A stretch of DNA of 64,000 bases from Bacteroidota bacterium (GTDB lineage Bacteria > Bacteroidota > Ignavibacteria > Ignavibacteriales > Melioribacteraceae): positions 471,601 to 535,600 of the forward strand of contig JAEWUC010000007.1 in the NCBI GenBank assembly GCA_023397505.1, given 5' to 3'. Positions 44,796-54,955 of this stretch are shown one piece after another (position 1 is the first letter of the stretch; each line of letters begins with the position of its first letter). The notes under the pieces were generated by a model. The model saw nothing but the letters and a program-made list of their open reading frames with translations, had not been told where the DNA came from and did not search any database. A program made the position numbers and the translations under genes.

Positions 44796-47700
44796 TTGAT
44801 AAAAAATATTATCATCATTTCGATTTTTATTTTAAACGCACTTGTATCGGTTAATGCTCAAACTGTTACCGTCAGTGATACATTTCATGTAAATCTTAGT
44901 AATTCTTATAAAATATCCTCACTTAATATTAAACCGCTTTCCGAAACGATTTATATCGGTAATAAAAATATTACTCGAAATGATTATAAAATATTTTACG
45001 AAACAGGAAAATTTGAAATTCTAAACCATGTGCAGTACTCTGTGTTAGATTCAATTGTAATTAATTATGAGTCGGTAGTTGTAAATCTTTCAAAAGAATA
45101 CAAAAGGAGAAGTTTAGTAATAAGCTATGATGACAAATTTGCCGATACAATTCGAGTGTCGCGAAATATTGCATCTCCTCTGAATTCAGAATCAATTTTT
45201 GGAAAGAATCTTCAAAAAAGCGGTGCTCTTGTGCGGGGTTTTACTGTCGGGACTAACAGAGATTTTACTTTGAATAGCGGATTAAGACTTCAACTGTCCG
45301 GTAAATTATCCGATGAAATTGAAATTGTTGCTGCCTTAACTGATGAGAATACTCCAATCCAGCCGGAAGGAAACACGGAGACGCTTGAAGAACTTGATAA
45401 AGTATTTATAGAGATACGGCATAAAAATGCTGTCGGCACTTTTGGTGATTATGAATTGGATGAACGACAAACTGAGTTTGCTCAAATAACAAGAAAACTT
45501 CAAGGATTAAAAGGGGAGTTTGTTTATGGAAGCAATCGTGGCGTAATTTCTATTGCAGGTTCACGGGGAAAATTTAATACAAACCAATTTAACGGCAGCG
45601 ATGGTAATCAAGGTCCGTATAGGTTGTTCGGAATTAATAACGAACGAGCAATAATCATAATTGCGGGAAGTGAAAAAGTTTACTTTGATGGAGAATTATT
45701 AAAACGCGGTGAAAACAACGATTATATTATCGATTATTCGAATTCGGAAATAACTTTTACACCGAGAAGATTAATCACTTCAGCCAGCAGGATTTCGGTT
45801 GATTTTGAGTATACAGATCAGAATTACAAAAGGAATTTTTTCGGAACAAATTTTTCAACATCTATAATCAATGATAAACTCAAAATCAATGTTGGTTACT
45901 ATAAAGAAGGTGATGATGAAAATAATCCGATTGAATATTCTTTTAGTGAAGAAGATAAAAATATTTTAAAGAATGCAGGTGATAATAGAACTGCGGCTGT
46001 AAGATCAGGTGTTGTTTTGGCTTTACCGGATTCACTCGGAAAGGTTACAGGCGTTTATTCAAAAATTGATACATTAATTAATTCTGAACAATACACTGTT
46101 TACAAATATCTGCCTGGAAATTCTTCTTCAATTTACAATGTTTCGTTTAGTTATGTCGGTCAGGGTAACGGCGATTACGATAAAGAAAGTTTGGGTAATT
46201 ATGAATTTATTGGTATAAAGAACGGTTCATATCTCCCGGTTGTTTTTCTTCCGCTGCCTGAATCAAAACAACTTGGCAATATTTCAATTAAAACTATTCC
46301 AATAAAAGGTGTTAATGTTAATGTCGAATTATCGGGAAGTTCTTGGGATAAAAATCTCTTTTCAGAAATAGATGATAATAATAATTTAGGTTATGCCCGG
46401 AATATTCAACTCGAAATTGATCCGCAGAAAATCATCATTGGTAAATCCAATCTTGGCAAAATTGGTCTTAGTTTAAAAGACAGATTTATCGAAGGCAAAT
46501 ACACATCGCTTGATAGAATTGATGCTGTTGAATTCAATCGATACTATAATTTATCGAATGCTCCAGCTTCAGATCAAATTCTACGTGAGGCATCTTTAAA
46601 TTATTTTCCCTTTGATAATGCAAATCTTGTTTCAAAATACGGCTACTTAAAACAGAGTGATAGTTTTATATCAAATAGGTTTTATAATGAAATTAAGTAT
46701 GCAGACGAAGCTTATAATAACCTTGAATATGTTATCGATTATGTTAACAATAAAAACGGGATTATAAATTCGAACTGGAATAAGCAAAACGGAAGATTCG
46801 CTTATTCTTTCGGCGACATTAAGCCGGGCATTGATATTATTTATGAAAGTAAAAAAGAAAATATTAATGATAGTTTGTTAGCTACAAGTTATAAATTTGT
46901 TGAAGCACTGCCCAACATAGTTTACACTCCTTTTAATAGTTTTAGTTTAAGTGCAGGTTATTCATACAGAGAGGAATCTTTTCCGTTTCGAAATAAGTTG
47001 GAAAAGCAATCGGAAGCTCATACTCAAAAATATTCCTTGGATTATAGAGGTCTAAAAGAATTTACAACAAGTATCAATTTAACTTTTAGAAATAAAAAAT
47101 ATACTGAACAATTTAGAATGCTGGGTTACGGTGATAACGAAACGGTTTTATTTCTTTCACAGAGCCGAATAAATTTATGGAATAGTTTTTTTCAAGGAGA
47201 TATTTATTATCAAGCCGCAACAGAACAATCCGCGCAATTGGAAAAAGTATTTGTAAAAGTACAGAGGGGTACAGGCAGTTATATTTATCTCGGTGATTTG
47301 AATAATAACGGGGTAGCCGAAGAAAATGAATTCCAGTTGACGTCTTATGACGGCGAATATATTCTTGTTACAATTCCTACCGACAAACTATTCCCTGTTA
47401 TTGATCTAAAAACCAATACAAGATGGAAATTGAACTTCGATAAAATAATTAATGGTAATAATACATTTTCAAAGTTTGTTAAATCAATTTCAACAGAAAC
47501 ATTTTGGAGAATTGAAGAAAACAATAAAACTGAAAATACAGGTCAAATATATCTTCTCAATTTTTCAAAATTCTTAAATGATTCAACTACAATTCGCGGC
47601 TCTCAGCTTTTTCAGAACGACATAAATTTCTTTCAAAACAGCAGCGAATTCTCAGTGCGTCTTCGTTTCAACCAAAGAAAAAGTTTGAACCAATTCAGCG

Positions 47701-48242
47701 CCGGAATTGAGAAAGGATTTTTCAAGGAACGGGGAATTAGAGTGAGATTTAAACTAATAAGTGAAATTACAAACCAGACTGAATTCACAAATGAAATTGA
47801 TAATTTAATTTCTCCGCAAAGTTCAGGGAGAGCGAGAACTGTTTCCCGAAACAATTTAAACACGGATTTCTCATACAGACCGGTGCGGAATGTGGAAATA
47901 GGTTTTAAAATTCAAACTGGAACAAACACCGATTCTTATCCAAAAACACCCACAAAGGTTGATATGAACTCGGTATTGTTGAGAACAAATATTTCATTCC
48001 AAAATTTCGGTAGACTGCGTTTTGAAATTGAAAGAACTGAATTAATTTCCAGCAGTTCATCGGCAAACATTCCGTATGAAATAACACGGGGAAATGTTGT
48101 TGGAAAGAATTATTTTTGGAGGGCATTTTTCGATTATAAAATCGCCAGTTATATTCAAACATCTTTGAATTACGACGCACGGCTTCAGGGCAGCAACCGT
48201 GTTATTCATACTATGCGCGCTGAAGCAAAAGCATATTTCTAA
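44796..48242 (+). CDS. Large outer-membrane beta-barrel candidate of unknown function
   Basis: The product has 1,148 residues. A signal peptide (IKNIIIISIFILNALVSVNA) follows the TTG start. The rest is dominated by amphipathic beta strands with Tyr/Asn/Ser-rich turns. A conserved-looking early stretch, SGALVRGFTVGTNRDFTLNSG, precedes a possible barrel running to the C-terminal AEAKAYF. No TonB plug, POTRA or T9SS sorting domain is seen. I do not recognise the family. It lies alone between the efflux locus and the NUDIX gene. Confidence 0.75.
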   Translation: MIKNIIIISIFILNALVSVNAQTVTVSDTFHVNLSNSYKISSLNIKPLSETIYIGNKNITRNDYKIFYETGKFEILNHVQYSVLDSIVINYESVVVNLSKEYKRRSLVISYDDKFADTIRVSRNIASPLNSESIFGKNLQKSGALVRGFTVGTNRDFTLNSGLRLQLSGKLSDEIEIVAALTDENTPIQPEGNTETLEELDKVFIEIRHKNAVGTFGDYELDERQTEFAQITRKLQGLKGEFVYGSNRGVISIAGSRGKFNTNQFNGSDGNQGPYRLFGINNERAIIIIAGSEKVYFDGELLKRGENNDYIIDYSNSEITFTPRRLITSASRISVDFEYTDQNYKRNFFGTNFSTSIINDKLKINVGYYKEGDDENNPIEYSFSEEDKNILKNAGDNRTAAVRSGVVLALPDSLGKVTGVYSKIDTLINSEQYTVYKYLPGNSSSIYNVSFSYVGQGNGDYDKESLGNYEFIGIKNGSYLPVVFLPLPESKQLGNISIKTIPIKGVNVNVELSGSSWDKNLFSEIDDNNNLGYARNIQLEIDPQKIIIGKSNLGKIGLSLKDRFIEGKYTSLDRIDAVEFNRYYNLSNAPASDQILREASLNYFPFDNANLVSKYGYLKQSDSFISNRFYNEIKYADEAYNNLEYVIDYVNNKNGIINSNWNKQNGRFAYSFGDIKPGIDIIYESKKENINDSLLATSYKFVEALPNIVYTPFNSFSLSAGYSYREESFPFRNKLEKQSEAHTQKYSLDYRGLKEFTTSINLTFRNKKYTEQFRMLGYGDNETVLFLSQSRINLWNSFFQGDIYYQAATEQSAQLEKVFVKVQRGTGSYIYLGDLNNNGVAEENEFQLTSYDGEYILVTIPTDKLFPVIDLKTNTRWKLNFDKIINGNNTFSKFVKSISTETFWRIEENNKTENTGQIYLLNFSKFLNDSTTIRGSQLFQNDINFFQNSSEFSVRLRFNQRKSLNQFSAGIEKGFFKERGIRVRFKLISEITNQTEFTNEIDNLISPQSSGRARTVSRNNLNTDFSYRPVRNVEIGFKIQTGTNTDSYPKTPTKVDMNSVLLRTNISFQNFGRLRFEIERTELISSSSSANIPYEITRGNVVGKNYFWRAFFDYKIASYIQTSLNYDARLQGSNRVIHTMRAEAKAYF

Positions 48243-48260
48243 CTAATTGATCTTGGGAAA

Positions 48261-48734
48261 ATGAAAGTACAATCCACTTTAATTGAAGCTCACGTCTTCC
48301 GAAAAATAAATGATGATATAGAATTTCTTTTAATTAAAAGAGCTAATAACGACAAGATATATCCCGGTTTGTGGCAAATGGTAACCGGTTCAATTGATAA
48401 CAGTGAAAAAGCATTTCAAACAGCTTTGCGCGAAATAAAAGAAGAAACCGGTTTAACACCTAATAATTTTTGGGTAATTCCGAACGTCAATAGTTTTTAT
48501 GATTCTGGAAAAGATATGATTAACATGATACCAGTTTTTGCAGCGCTTGTAGATTCCAATGCGTCTGTTGTTCTTTCTAAAGAACACTCGGATTATAAAT
48601 GGGTTAACAAAAATGAAGCGGTTAAAATTCTTCCGTGGAAAGGTCAAAGAACTTCTGTTGAAACTATTCACGATTATTTCACTCAAGAATTATCGAATCT
48701 AAATCTTCTTGAAATAAAAATTGATGAACAATAA
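48261..48734 (+). CDS. NUDIX hydrolase
   Basis: The product has 157 residues. The Nudix box G-x5-E-x7-REUxEExGU is complete (GSIDNSEKAFQTALREIKEE then TGL) at about residues 43-65, giving the metal-binding Glu set. It should hydrolyse a nucleoside diphosphate linked to another group. The N-terminal strand and the WQMVTG approach resemble dihydroneopterin-triphosphate-type members, but the substrate is not certain. Confidence 0.9.
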   Translation: MKVQSTLIEAHVFRKINDDIEFLLIKRANNDKIYPGLWQMVTGSIDNSEKAFQTALREIKEETGLTPNNFWVIPNVNSFYDSGKDMINMIPVFAALVDSNASVVLSKEHSDYKWVNKNEAVKILPWKGQRTSVETIHDYFTQELSNLNLLEIKIDEQ

Positions 48735-48766
48735 TTATATTTAATAAACAAATAATAGGAAAAACT

Positions 48767-49675
48767 GTGGGACTATTGGTAGTAGGTTCAATCGGACTTG
48801 ACGATATCGAAACGCCGTTCGATAAAGTTGAAAGCGCTTTAGGCGGTTCAACAACATATATTTCGTTAGCCGCAAGTTATTTTACAGGGCCGGTTAGCAT
48901 TGTCGGCGTTGTCGGTGATGATTTTAGCCATGAACATATAAAAATGCTTGAGAAGCATAATATTGATTTGGAAGGATTGGATATTGTGAAAGGCGCTAAA
49001 ACATTTCGTTACGGTTGCAAATATCAATACGACTTGAATGTACGGGATTCTCTTTTCACAGAGTTAAATGTATTCGAGTCATTCAACCCGATGATTCCTG
49101 CAAAAGATAAAAAAACAACCTGTGCTATTCTTGGCAACATTGCGCCATCATTGCAGACTAAAGTATTGGACCAATTAGAAAATCCGCGCTTCATTGTTTG
49201 TGACACTATGAACTTCTGGATAGACCGTGTTAAGGATGATTTGTTAAAAGTTTTAAAACGCGTTAATGTTTTGATCATTAACGATTCCGAAGCCCGTTTA
49301 CTTTCCAAAGAACCTAATCTCATAAAAGCAGCAAAAATAATTTCCGAGATGGGACCGAAATATTTGATAATCAAAAAAGGTGAACACGGTGCGTTGCTTT
49401 TTGGAGATGATACAATTTTTTCTGCACCTGCTTACCCGATGGAAAATATTTTCGATCCTACCGGTGCAGGCGATGCATTCGCCGGCGGGTTTACCGGTTA
49501 TTTGTATAAAACACAGGATTTCTCTTTTGATAATTTAAAACGCGCTGTGGTTTATGGTAGTGTAATGGCATCATTTTGTGTTGAAAAGTTCAGCACAAAA
49601 GGATTGGAAGATTTAAGTTTCCTTGAGATACAAAATCGTTTTATTGAATTTAAGAATTTGTCAAACTTTAGTTGA
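48767..49675 (+). CDS. PfkB-family sugar/nucleoside kinase
   Basis: The product has 302 residues of ribokinase fold. The GGSTTYISLAAS substrate region is near the N-terminus and the anion-hole/catalytic motif is DPTGAGDAFAGGF near residue 225-237. GTG start. The substrate cannot be fixed. It lies 4 bp before mtnA, so a role in nucleoside or methylthioribose salvage is possible by association. A stand-alone adenosine- or ribokinase-like role is equally plausible. Confidence 0.88.
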   Translation: MGLLVVGSIGLDDIETPFDKVESALGGSTTYISLAASYFTGPVSIVGVVGDDFSHEHIKMLEKHNIDLEGLDIVKGAKTFRYGCKYQYDLNVRDSLFTELNVFESFNPMIPAKDKKTTCAILGNIAPSLQTKVLDQLENPRFIVCDTMNFWIDRVKDDLLKVLKRVNVLIINDSEARLLSKEPNLIKAAKIISEMGPKYLIIKKGEHGALLFGDDTIFSAPAYPMENIFDPTGAGDAFAGGFTGYLYKTQDFSFDNLKRAVVYGSVMASFCVEKFSTKGLEDLSFLEIQNRFIEFKNLSNFS

Positions 49676-49679
49676 TAAG

Positions 49680-50687
49680 ATGAAAATAAGAGCAATTGAA
49701 TTTAAAGAAGGAATGTTTAGGTTTTTGAATCAGACGAAACTTCCTCTTGTTGAAGAATGGATTGTAACTGATGATTATGAAAGGATTTCAGCAGCAATTG
49801 AAAAACTTGAAGTTCGCGGCGCCCCGGCTATAGGAATTTCTGCCGCATTTGCTCTTTCATTGGCATTTAAAAATATATTAAAGAAGGATGACGCTTTATT
49901 CCAAAAAGTTTATAGTAGAATTTCTTCAACAAGACCAACAGCAGTTAATCTTTTTTATGGATTAGATGAGATAAAAAAAGTTTATGAATCAAATTCATCA
50001 CCTTCGGATTTATATACTAAAATGATTTCACGGGCAATTGAAATTCATGAAGCTGATATAAAAATGTGCGATGAAATAGCGAAAAACGGTTTGCATGTTT
50101 TTTCAAAAAAATCCCGCGTTTTAACTCATTGTAATGCAGGGGCTTTGGCAACGGGCGGCGACGGCACTGCTTTAAATGTTATTCGATATGCTTTCGAGAA
50201 GAAAATGGTTGAATTCGTTCATGCAGATGAAACTAGGCCTCTTTTACAAGGATCTAGATTAACCGCATGGGAATTAAATAAATACGAAATTCCGTTCGCA
50301 ATCAACACTGATTCAACTGCTGCATTTTTAATGAAAGATAATAAAGTTGATCTTGTAATTGTTGGAGCAGATAGAATTGCACAAAATGGAGATGCGGCAA
50401 ATAAAATTGGTACTTATAATCTTGCTGTACTTTGCAAGTACCATAATATACCGTTTTATATAGCTGCCCCAACTTCAACAGTTGACCGAAACTGCGTTTC
50501 TGGTAATGATATTAAAATAGAACTTAGGGATAAGAAAGAATTATTTTGGTTTGGCGAAAAACAAATTACATCAAACCAATACAATGCTTTTGGTCCTGCC
50601 TTTGATGTTACACCCCACGAGCTAATTACTGCAATAATTACTGAGAAAAGAGTTCACAAACCTCCGTATAGTTTTAAAAATGTCTGA
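49680..50687 (+). CDS. mtnA: S-methyl-5-thioribose-1-phosphate isomerase
   Basis: The product is 335 residues starting MKIRAIEFKEG at 49680; the frame is open upstream inside the PfkB gene, but that extension lacks homology-like sequence. MtnA motifs are RGAPAIGISAAFAL, THCNAGALATGGDGTALNVI with the catalytic Cys, and GADRIAQNGDAANKIGT with the Asp. It converts methylthioribose-1-P to the ribulose form in methionine salvage. An eIF2B-like relative is the only alternative. It overlaps recO by 8 bp. Confidence 0.93.
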   Translation: MKIRAIEFKEGMFRFLNQTKLPLVEEWIVTDDYERISAAIEKLEVRGAPAIGISAAFALSLAFKNILKKDDALFQKVYSRISSTRPTAVNLFYGLDEIKKVYESNSSPSDLYTKMISRAIEIHEADIKMCDEIAKNGLHVFSKKSRVLTHCNAGALATGGDGTALNVIRYAFEKKMVEFVHADETRPLLQGSRLTAWELNKYEIPFAINTDSTAAFLMKDNKVDLVIVGADRIAQNGDAANKIGTYNLAVLCKYHNIPFYIAAPTSTVDRNCVSGNDIKIELRDKKELFWFGEKQITSNQYNAFGPAFDVTPHELITAIITEKRVHKPPYSFKNV

Positions 50688-51414
50688 GCTTCTTAAAACA
50701 CGTGCCATCGTTTTAAAGAAATTGGACTATGGTGATTCAAGCCGCATCATACAATTTTTTACGGAAGATTTCGGAAAAGTTTCTGCTATTTTAAAAGGTG
50801 CCCGGTCTCCCAAATCTAAAAAAGGATTAATGGTTGACACATTTAATCTTGTTCAGTTAATAATGTATAAAAAAGAAACTCGCGACATTCAACTGGTAAG
50901 CGAAGTCGATATGATAAATCATTTCCCGTTTATAAAAGAGGATTATGATAGAATTAAATATGCTAATGCAGTTTTGGAATTGTTGTTCAACTTAACGGTT
51001 GAAAACGAACATCATCACAAAATGTTTATCGGTTCAGTAAGGGCATTTGAGTTACTGAACGAACAAAACCAAAATCCTAAACTAACATTCGTAAAGTACT
51101 TTTTGTTTTTTGTTAAAGAAATTGGGTATGAAATCCAATTACAGCATTGTTCAATTTGCAATTCGGAAATTGAAGAAGCCAAGCATGTCCGTTTTAACTA
51201 TTCCGCCGGGGCTATTTGCGAGAACTGTTCAGCCAATAATTTTACGGACACGGAACTAAACAAGGAACTTTTCAATTTACTAATATGTCTAAGCACAAAA
51301 AAAAATAATATTCAGTATGACGAAGCAACACTTGATAAGGCAATATTTTTGATCGAGAATTTTTTAAAACACAACATACATGAATTCAAGGGTTTAAAAT
51401 CGTTATTAAGTTAG
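50680..51414 (+). CDS. recO: DNA repair protein RecO
   Basis: The product has 244 residues. The N-terminal OB fold opens KTRAIVLKKLDYGDSSRIIQ. A helical domain follows with a zinc site of two C-x2-C pairs (HCSICNS and ICENCSA, about residues 155-185). RecO loads RecA onto SSB-coated DNA with RecR. The gene is translationally linked to mtnA. Confidence 0.92.
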   Translation: MSELLKTRAIVLKKLDYGDSSRIIQFFTEDFGKVSAILKGARSPKSKKGLMVDTFNLVQLIMYKKETRDIQLVSEVDMINHFPFIKEDYDRIKYANAVLELLFNLTVENEHHHKMFIGSVRAFELLNEQNQNPKLTFVKYFLFFVKEIGYEIQLQHCSICNSEIEEAKHVRFNYSAGAICENCSANNFTDTELNKELFNLLICLSTKKNNIQYDEATLDKAIFLIENFLKHNIHEFKGLKSLLS

Positions 51415-51438
51415 AAAAGATAAAATGGAGGAGAAAAC

Positions 51439-52935
51439 ATGCATAAGAAAAATATTCTTGGCACCGTTTCACTTGTCATAGTGGGAATAATTTTTGGTGC
51501 CGTTCTTGTATCTGGTTTCGGCTGGGTTAGACCAAGTCTCGCAGATATTCGTATCGGGGCCGATCGCCCGCCTGTAGAAAAACTTGATATTAACGCTGCT
51601 GCTTTTAATGATGCTTTTGTAAATGTTGCGCAAACCGTTACACCATCAATTGTACAAATTACCGTAGTTTCATCAGTGAAAAATAAAATGCCGGAAGGAT
51701 TTCACTTCTTTTTCCCATTTAAGGATGATATTCCGAAAGAGCAGCAAGGCGGCGGAAGCGGAATTATAATTTCCGACGACGGATATATTCTGACAAATAA
51801 TCACGTGGTTGAAGATGCAAAACAAGTAACTGTTTCTCTTCACGATAAAAGAGAATTCGAAGCGAAAGTTGTTGGTACTGATCCGTCAACTGATCTTGCA
51901 GTAATTAAAATTGACACCGATGGTTTACCTGAAGCATATCTTGGAAATTCCGATAATATAAAAGTCGGGCAATGGGTTATGGCAATAGGAAATCCGTTGG
52001 CTTTAACATCGACCGTAACAGCAGGAATTGTGAGTGCTACAAGCAGAAACATAAATATTATACAGGATAGTTACAGAGTTGAAAATTTTATTCAGACCGA
52101 TGCGGCAATTAATCCGGGTAACAGCGGAGGTGCACTTGTGGATTTGAACGGTGCGGTAATCGGCGTGAATTCTGCAATTGCTACAGACGGCATGACGCAG
52201 CGGTATATTGGATATGGCTTTGCTATACCGGTTAACCTTGCAAAATCTGTTGCGAACGATTTAATTGAAAATGGAAAAGTCTCACGAGGTTATATCGGCG
52301 TACAAATTTCCGAAGTTGATGCCTCAACCGCAAAAGCCATCGGATTGAATGAACCGAAAGGCGTCTTAATCCAGGATTTAGTTAAAGACGGTGCTGCTGA
52401 AAAAGCAGGCGTAAAACAAGGCGATGTAATTATTAAAATTGATGATAGGGAAGTGAATCAGCCGAACGAATTGCAATCCTATGTTGCATCTAAAAGGGCG
52501 GGTTCATCAGTTAGATTACAATTGTTCCGCGATGGTAAAGAAGTAGAAAAATACGTAACGCTAAAAGCAAGAGATGAAGATGATGATGCAAAGGTTGTTA
52601 ACACAAGTAAAAAACTTGACAAGAAAAAAGATGCTGATTTGAAAGAGATCTCATTTGAGGATCTCGGTATGAGTATTAGGAATATGGATGATTCAGAATT
52701 GAAAAATTATAAAGTTGAAAACGGAGTGATAGTTACAGACGTAAAGAATTACGGAAAAGCTTTCAATCAAAGAATCGGCAAAGGATTAGTAATTACATCC
52801 GCTGATAAAAAGAATATAGAAACTGTTGCCGAATTGAAGAAAATTTTTGAAGACAAGAAAGGCAAAGCTGTTTTACTTAAGATTGTTGATTCGCAAGGGC
52901 AAAGCAGGCTTGTCGGTTTGGAAATACCAAAATAA
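51439..52935 (+). CDS. HtrA/Deg-family serine protease
   Basis: The product has 498 residues. An N-terminal membrane segment (about 7-28) serves as signal or anchor. The trypsin-like domain has H in NNHVVEDA, D in STDLAVIKID and S in INPGNSGGAL. Two PDZ domains follow (about 285-375 and 405-495). It acts in the periplasm in protein quality control. A strong GGAGGAG site precedes ATG, and a terminator follows. Confidence 0.95.
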   Translation: MHKKNILGTVSLVIVGIIFGAVLVSGFGWVRPSLADIRIGADRPPVEKLDINAAAFNDAFVNVAQTVTPSIVQITVVSSVKNKMPEGFHFFFPFKDDIPKEQQGGGSGIIISDDGYILTNNHVVEDAKQVTVSLHDKREFEAKVVGTDPSTDLAVIKIDTDGLPEAYLGNSDNIKVGQWVMAIGNPLALTSTVTAGIVSATSRNINIIQDSYRVENFIQTDAAINPGNSGGALVDLNGAVIGVNSAIATDGMTQRYIGYGFAIPVNLAKSVANDLIENGKVSRGYIGVQISEVDASTAKAIGLNEPKGVLIQDLVKDGAAEKAGVKQGDVIIKIDDREVNQPNELQSYVASKRAGSSVRLQLFRDGKEVEKYVTLKARDEDDDAKVVNTSKKLDKKKDADLKEISFEDLGMSIRNMDDSELKNYKVENGVIVTDVKNYGKAFNQRIGKGLVITSADKKNIETVAELKKIFEDKKGKAVLLKIVDSQGQSRLVGLEIPK

Positions 52936-52957
52936 AAATTACGTCAATTAAGTTTTC

Positions 52958-52988
52958 AAAAAGCGCTCACTATTCGGGCGCTTTTTTT
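52958..52988 (+). terminator. Rho-independent terminator after the HtrA gene
   Basis: AAAAGCGC and GCGCTTTT arms around an 11-nt loop, followed by a run of T. Confidence 0.88.
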
Positions 52989-53018
52989 ATATTTGCATAA
53001 ACTAATACGGTTCTAAAA

Positions 53019-54230
53019 ATGATAAAATTTCTTACAGCCGGAGAATCGCACGGCAAAGGTTTAACAACAATTGTTTCAGGTTTTCCGTCCAATCTTAAAA
53101 TTTCTTCCGAATATATAAACGAGCAATTAAGAAGGAGACAAGCCGGTTACGGGCGCGGCCTTCGTATGAAGATTGAAACCGATAAGGCAGAATTTATTTC
53201 CGGCGTTCGCCACGGTAAAACTCTCGGCTCTCCGATATCAATGATTATATGGAATAAAGATTGGGAGAATTGGACTGAAACTATGAATGCGGAACCGATC
53301 AAAAGTAAAATAGAAAAGATAACTGTTCCAAGACCGGGGCACGCGGATTTGGTCGGCGTTTCAAAATATAATTTTAGCGATATAAGAAATTCTATTGATA
53401 GATCAAGTGCCCGCGAAACTGCCGCACGTGTTGCTGCCTGTACAATTGCACGTAAATATTTAAACGAGTTTGGAATTCAGATCGGCAGTGTTGTAGAAAG
53501 TATTGGCGGAGTTTTTCCAAAAGATAATATTGCCGAGAAATTTTTATTAAATAAAATTCCAGCGAATTATTCTGCAGATAAACTAAATCAGTTGTCAGAT
53601 AAAAGTTCAGTTCGGGTTTTAGAAAAAACTCACGAAGAAAAAATTATTAATAAAATTAAACTTGCTAAAAAGCGCGGTGATACTTTGGGCGGTACTTTTT
53701 ATGTTATTATCACTGGGCTTCCAATTGGTTTGGGAAGTTTTATACAATATGATACAAGATTAGAAGCTGAACTGGCTCATTCAATAATGTCGATACAAGC
53801 TGTTAAAGGTGTTGAAGTCGGACTTGGCTTTCAATCGGCTGAATTATTCGGTTCTGAGGTTCATGACGAAATTACTTTTAAGCAAAATAATTTTTCGAGA
53901 AAGACAAACCGTGCGGGAGGAATCGAAGGCGGAATATCAACAGGTATGCCTGTAATTATTCGTGCGGCAATGAAACCCATCGCAACTTTGATGAATCCTA
54001 TCGGAACAGTTGATTTAAAAAATATGAAATCAATTGAAGCTCGTAGAGAGCGCAGTGATTTTGTAGCAGTACCGGCATGTGCCGTAATTGCGGAATCTAT
54101 GGCAGCATGGGCAGTTGCAACAATGTTCGTTCAAAAATTCGGCGGAGATTCAATCGAAGAAACAATGGATAATTATAGTAGCTATAATAAAAAACTGATA
54201 TCAAGAATAAAGAAAAACTTTTTGAAGTAA
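53019..54230 (+). CDS. aroC: Chorismate synthase
   Basis: The product has 403 residues. It catalyses the last step of the shikimate pathway using reduced FMN. The signatures GESHGKGLTTIVSGFPSNL, RRQAGYGRGLRM and RSSARETAARVAACTIAR are present, and the late RRERSDFVAVPACAVIAESM is intact. It is full length. The metallo-beta-lactamase-fold gene follows 3 bp later. Confidence 0.97.
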   Translation: MIKFLTAGESHGKGLTTIVSGFPSNLKISSEYINEQLRRRQAGYGRGLRMKIETDKAEFISGVRHGKTLGSPISMIIWNKDWENWTETMNAEPIKSKIEKITVPRPGHADLVGVSKYNFSDIRNSIDRSSARETAARVAACTIARKYLNEFGIQIGSVVESIGGVFPKDNIAEKFLLNKIPANYSADKLNQLSDKSSVRVLEKTHEEKIINKIKLAKKRGDTLGGTFYVIITGLPIGLGSFIQYDTRLEAELAHSIMSIQAVKGVEVGLGFQSAELFGSEVHDEITFKQNNFSRKTNRAGGIEGGISTGMPVIIRAAMKPIATLMNPIGTVDLKNMKSIEARRERSDFVAVPACAVIAESMAAWAVATMFVQKFGGDSIEETMDNYSSYNKKLISRIKKNFLK

Positions 54231-54233
54231 TTT

Positions 54234-54890
54234 ATGCTGAAAGTAAAACAATTTACATTTAGCCCGTTCCTTGAAAACACTTATCTCATTTGGGATGAAA
54301 GCAGCAGGAAAGCCGCTGTAATTGATCCGGGTTGTTTTAATCAAAAGGAAAATTACGAGCTTAAATCGGCAATAGAAAAAGTGAATCTTAATCTGCTTTA
54401 TTTGATAAATACACATTGTCATATCGATCACATTTTTGGAAATGCGTTCATAAAAAATACTTTCAATACAAGATATATTGCACCAAAGGATGATGTTTTT
54501 TTGCTTGAATTAATGATAGGACAAGCTGAGAATTATGGTGTAGAACTAATCCCTTCCCCACAGCCGGATGAATTTATTTCTGAAAATGAGCAATTAATCT
54601 TAGGGGAAACAAAAGGAAATTATTTATTTACACCAGGTCACTCACCCGGCGAATATTGTATTTATTTTGAAAATGATAAAGTGTGTTTTACAGGCGATGT
54701 ATTATTTAAAGAAAATATCGGCAGAACCGATTTGTGGAGCGGCGATTACAATACACTCCTGAATTCTATCAAAACGAAACTATTCACTTTGCCGGATGAT
54801 GTAAAGATATTTCCAGGTCACGGTGAATCAAGCACAATAGGTTATGAAAAAGAGCATAATCCGTTTTCGAATGAAATAAATAAAGCTTAA
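54234..54890 (+). CDS. Metallo-beta-lactamase-fold hydrolase (glyoxalase II-like)
   Basis: The product has 218 residues. The metal motif is NTHCHIDHIFG (H-x-H-x-D-H), with later ligands in TPGHSPGEY, CFTGDVLF and IFPGHGESS. This is the small YcbL/glyoxalase II-like group, cytoplasmic, of uncertain substrate. It is cotranscribed with aroC by spacing. Confidence 0.9.
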   Translation: MLKVKQFTFSPFLENTYLIWDESSRKAAVIDPGCFNQKENYELKSAIEKVNLNLLYLINTHCHIDHIFGNAFIKNTFNTRYIAPKDDVFLLELMIGQAENYGVELIPSPQPDEFISENEQLILGETKGNYLFTPGHSPGEYCIYFENDKVCFTGDVLFKENIGRTDLWSGDYNTLLNSIKTKLFTLPDDVKIFPGHGESSTIGYEKEHNPFSNEINKA

Positions 54891-54955
54891 TAAGTTTGAT
54901 TTACGCACAACCATTAAATATATTTCAACTAAACATTTCGCATGAGGTTTAATAA

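Noticed and set aside
44796..48242. T9SS translocon (SprA) or TonB receptor
   Set aside because: No plug domain and too short for SprA; motifs do not fit.
53019..54890. Operon anomaly of aroC with the metallo-hydrolase
   Set aside because: Ordinary close spacing of two housekeeping-type genes; nothing unusual in either.
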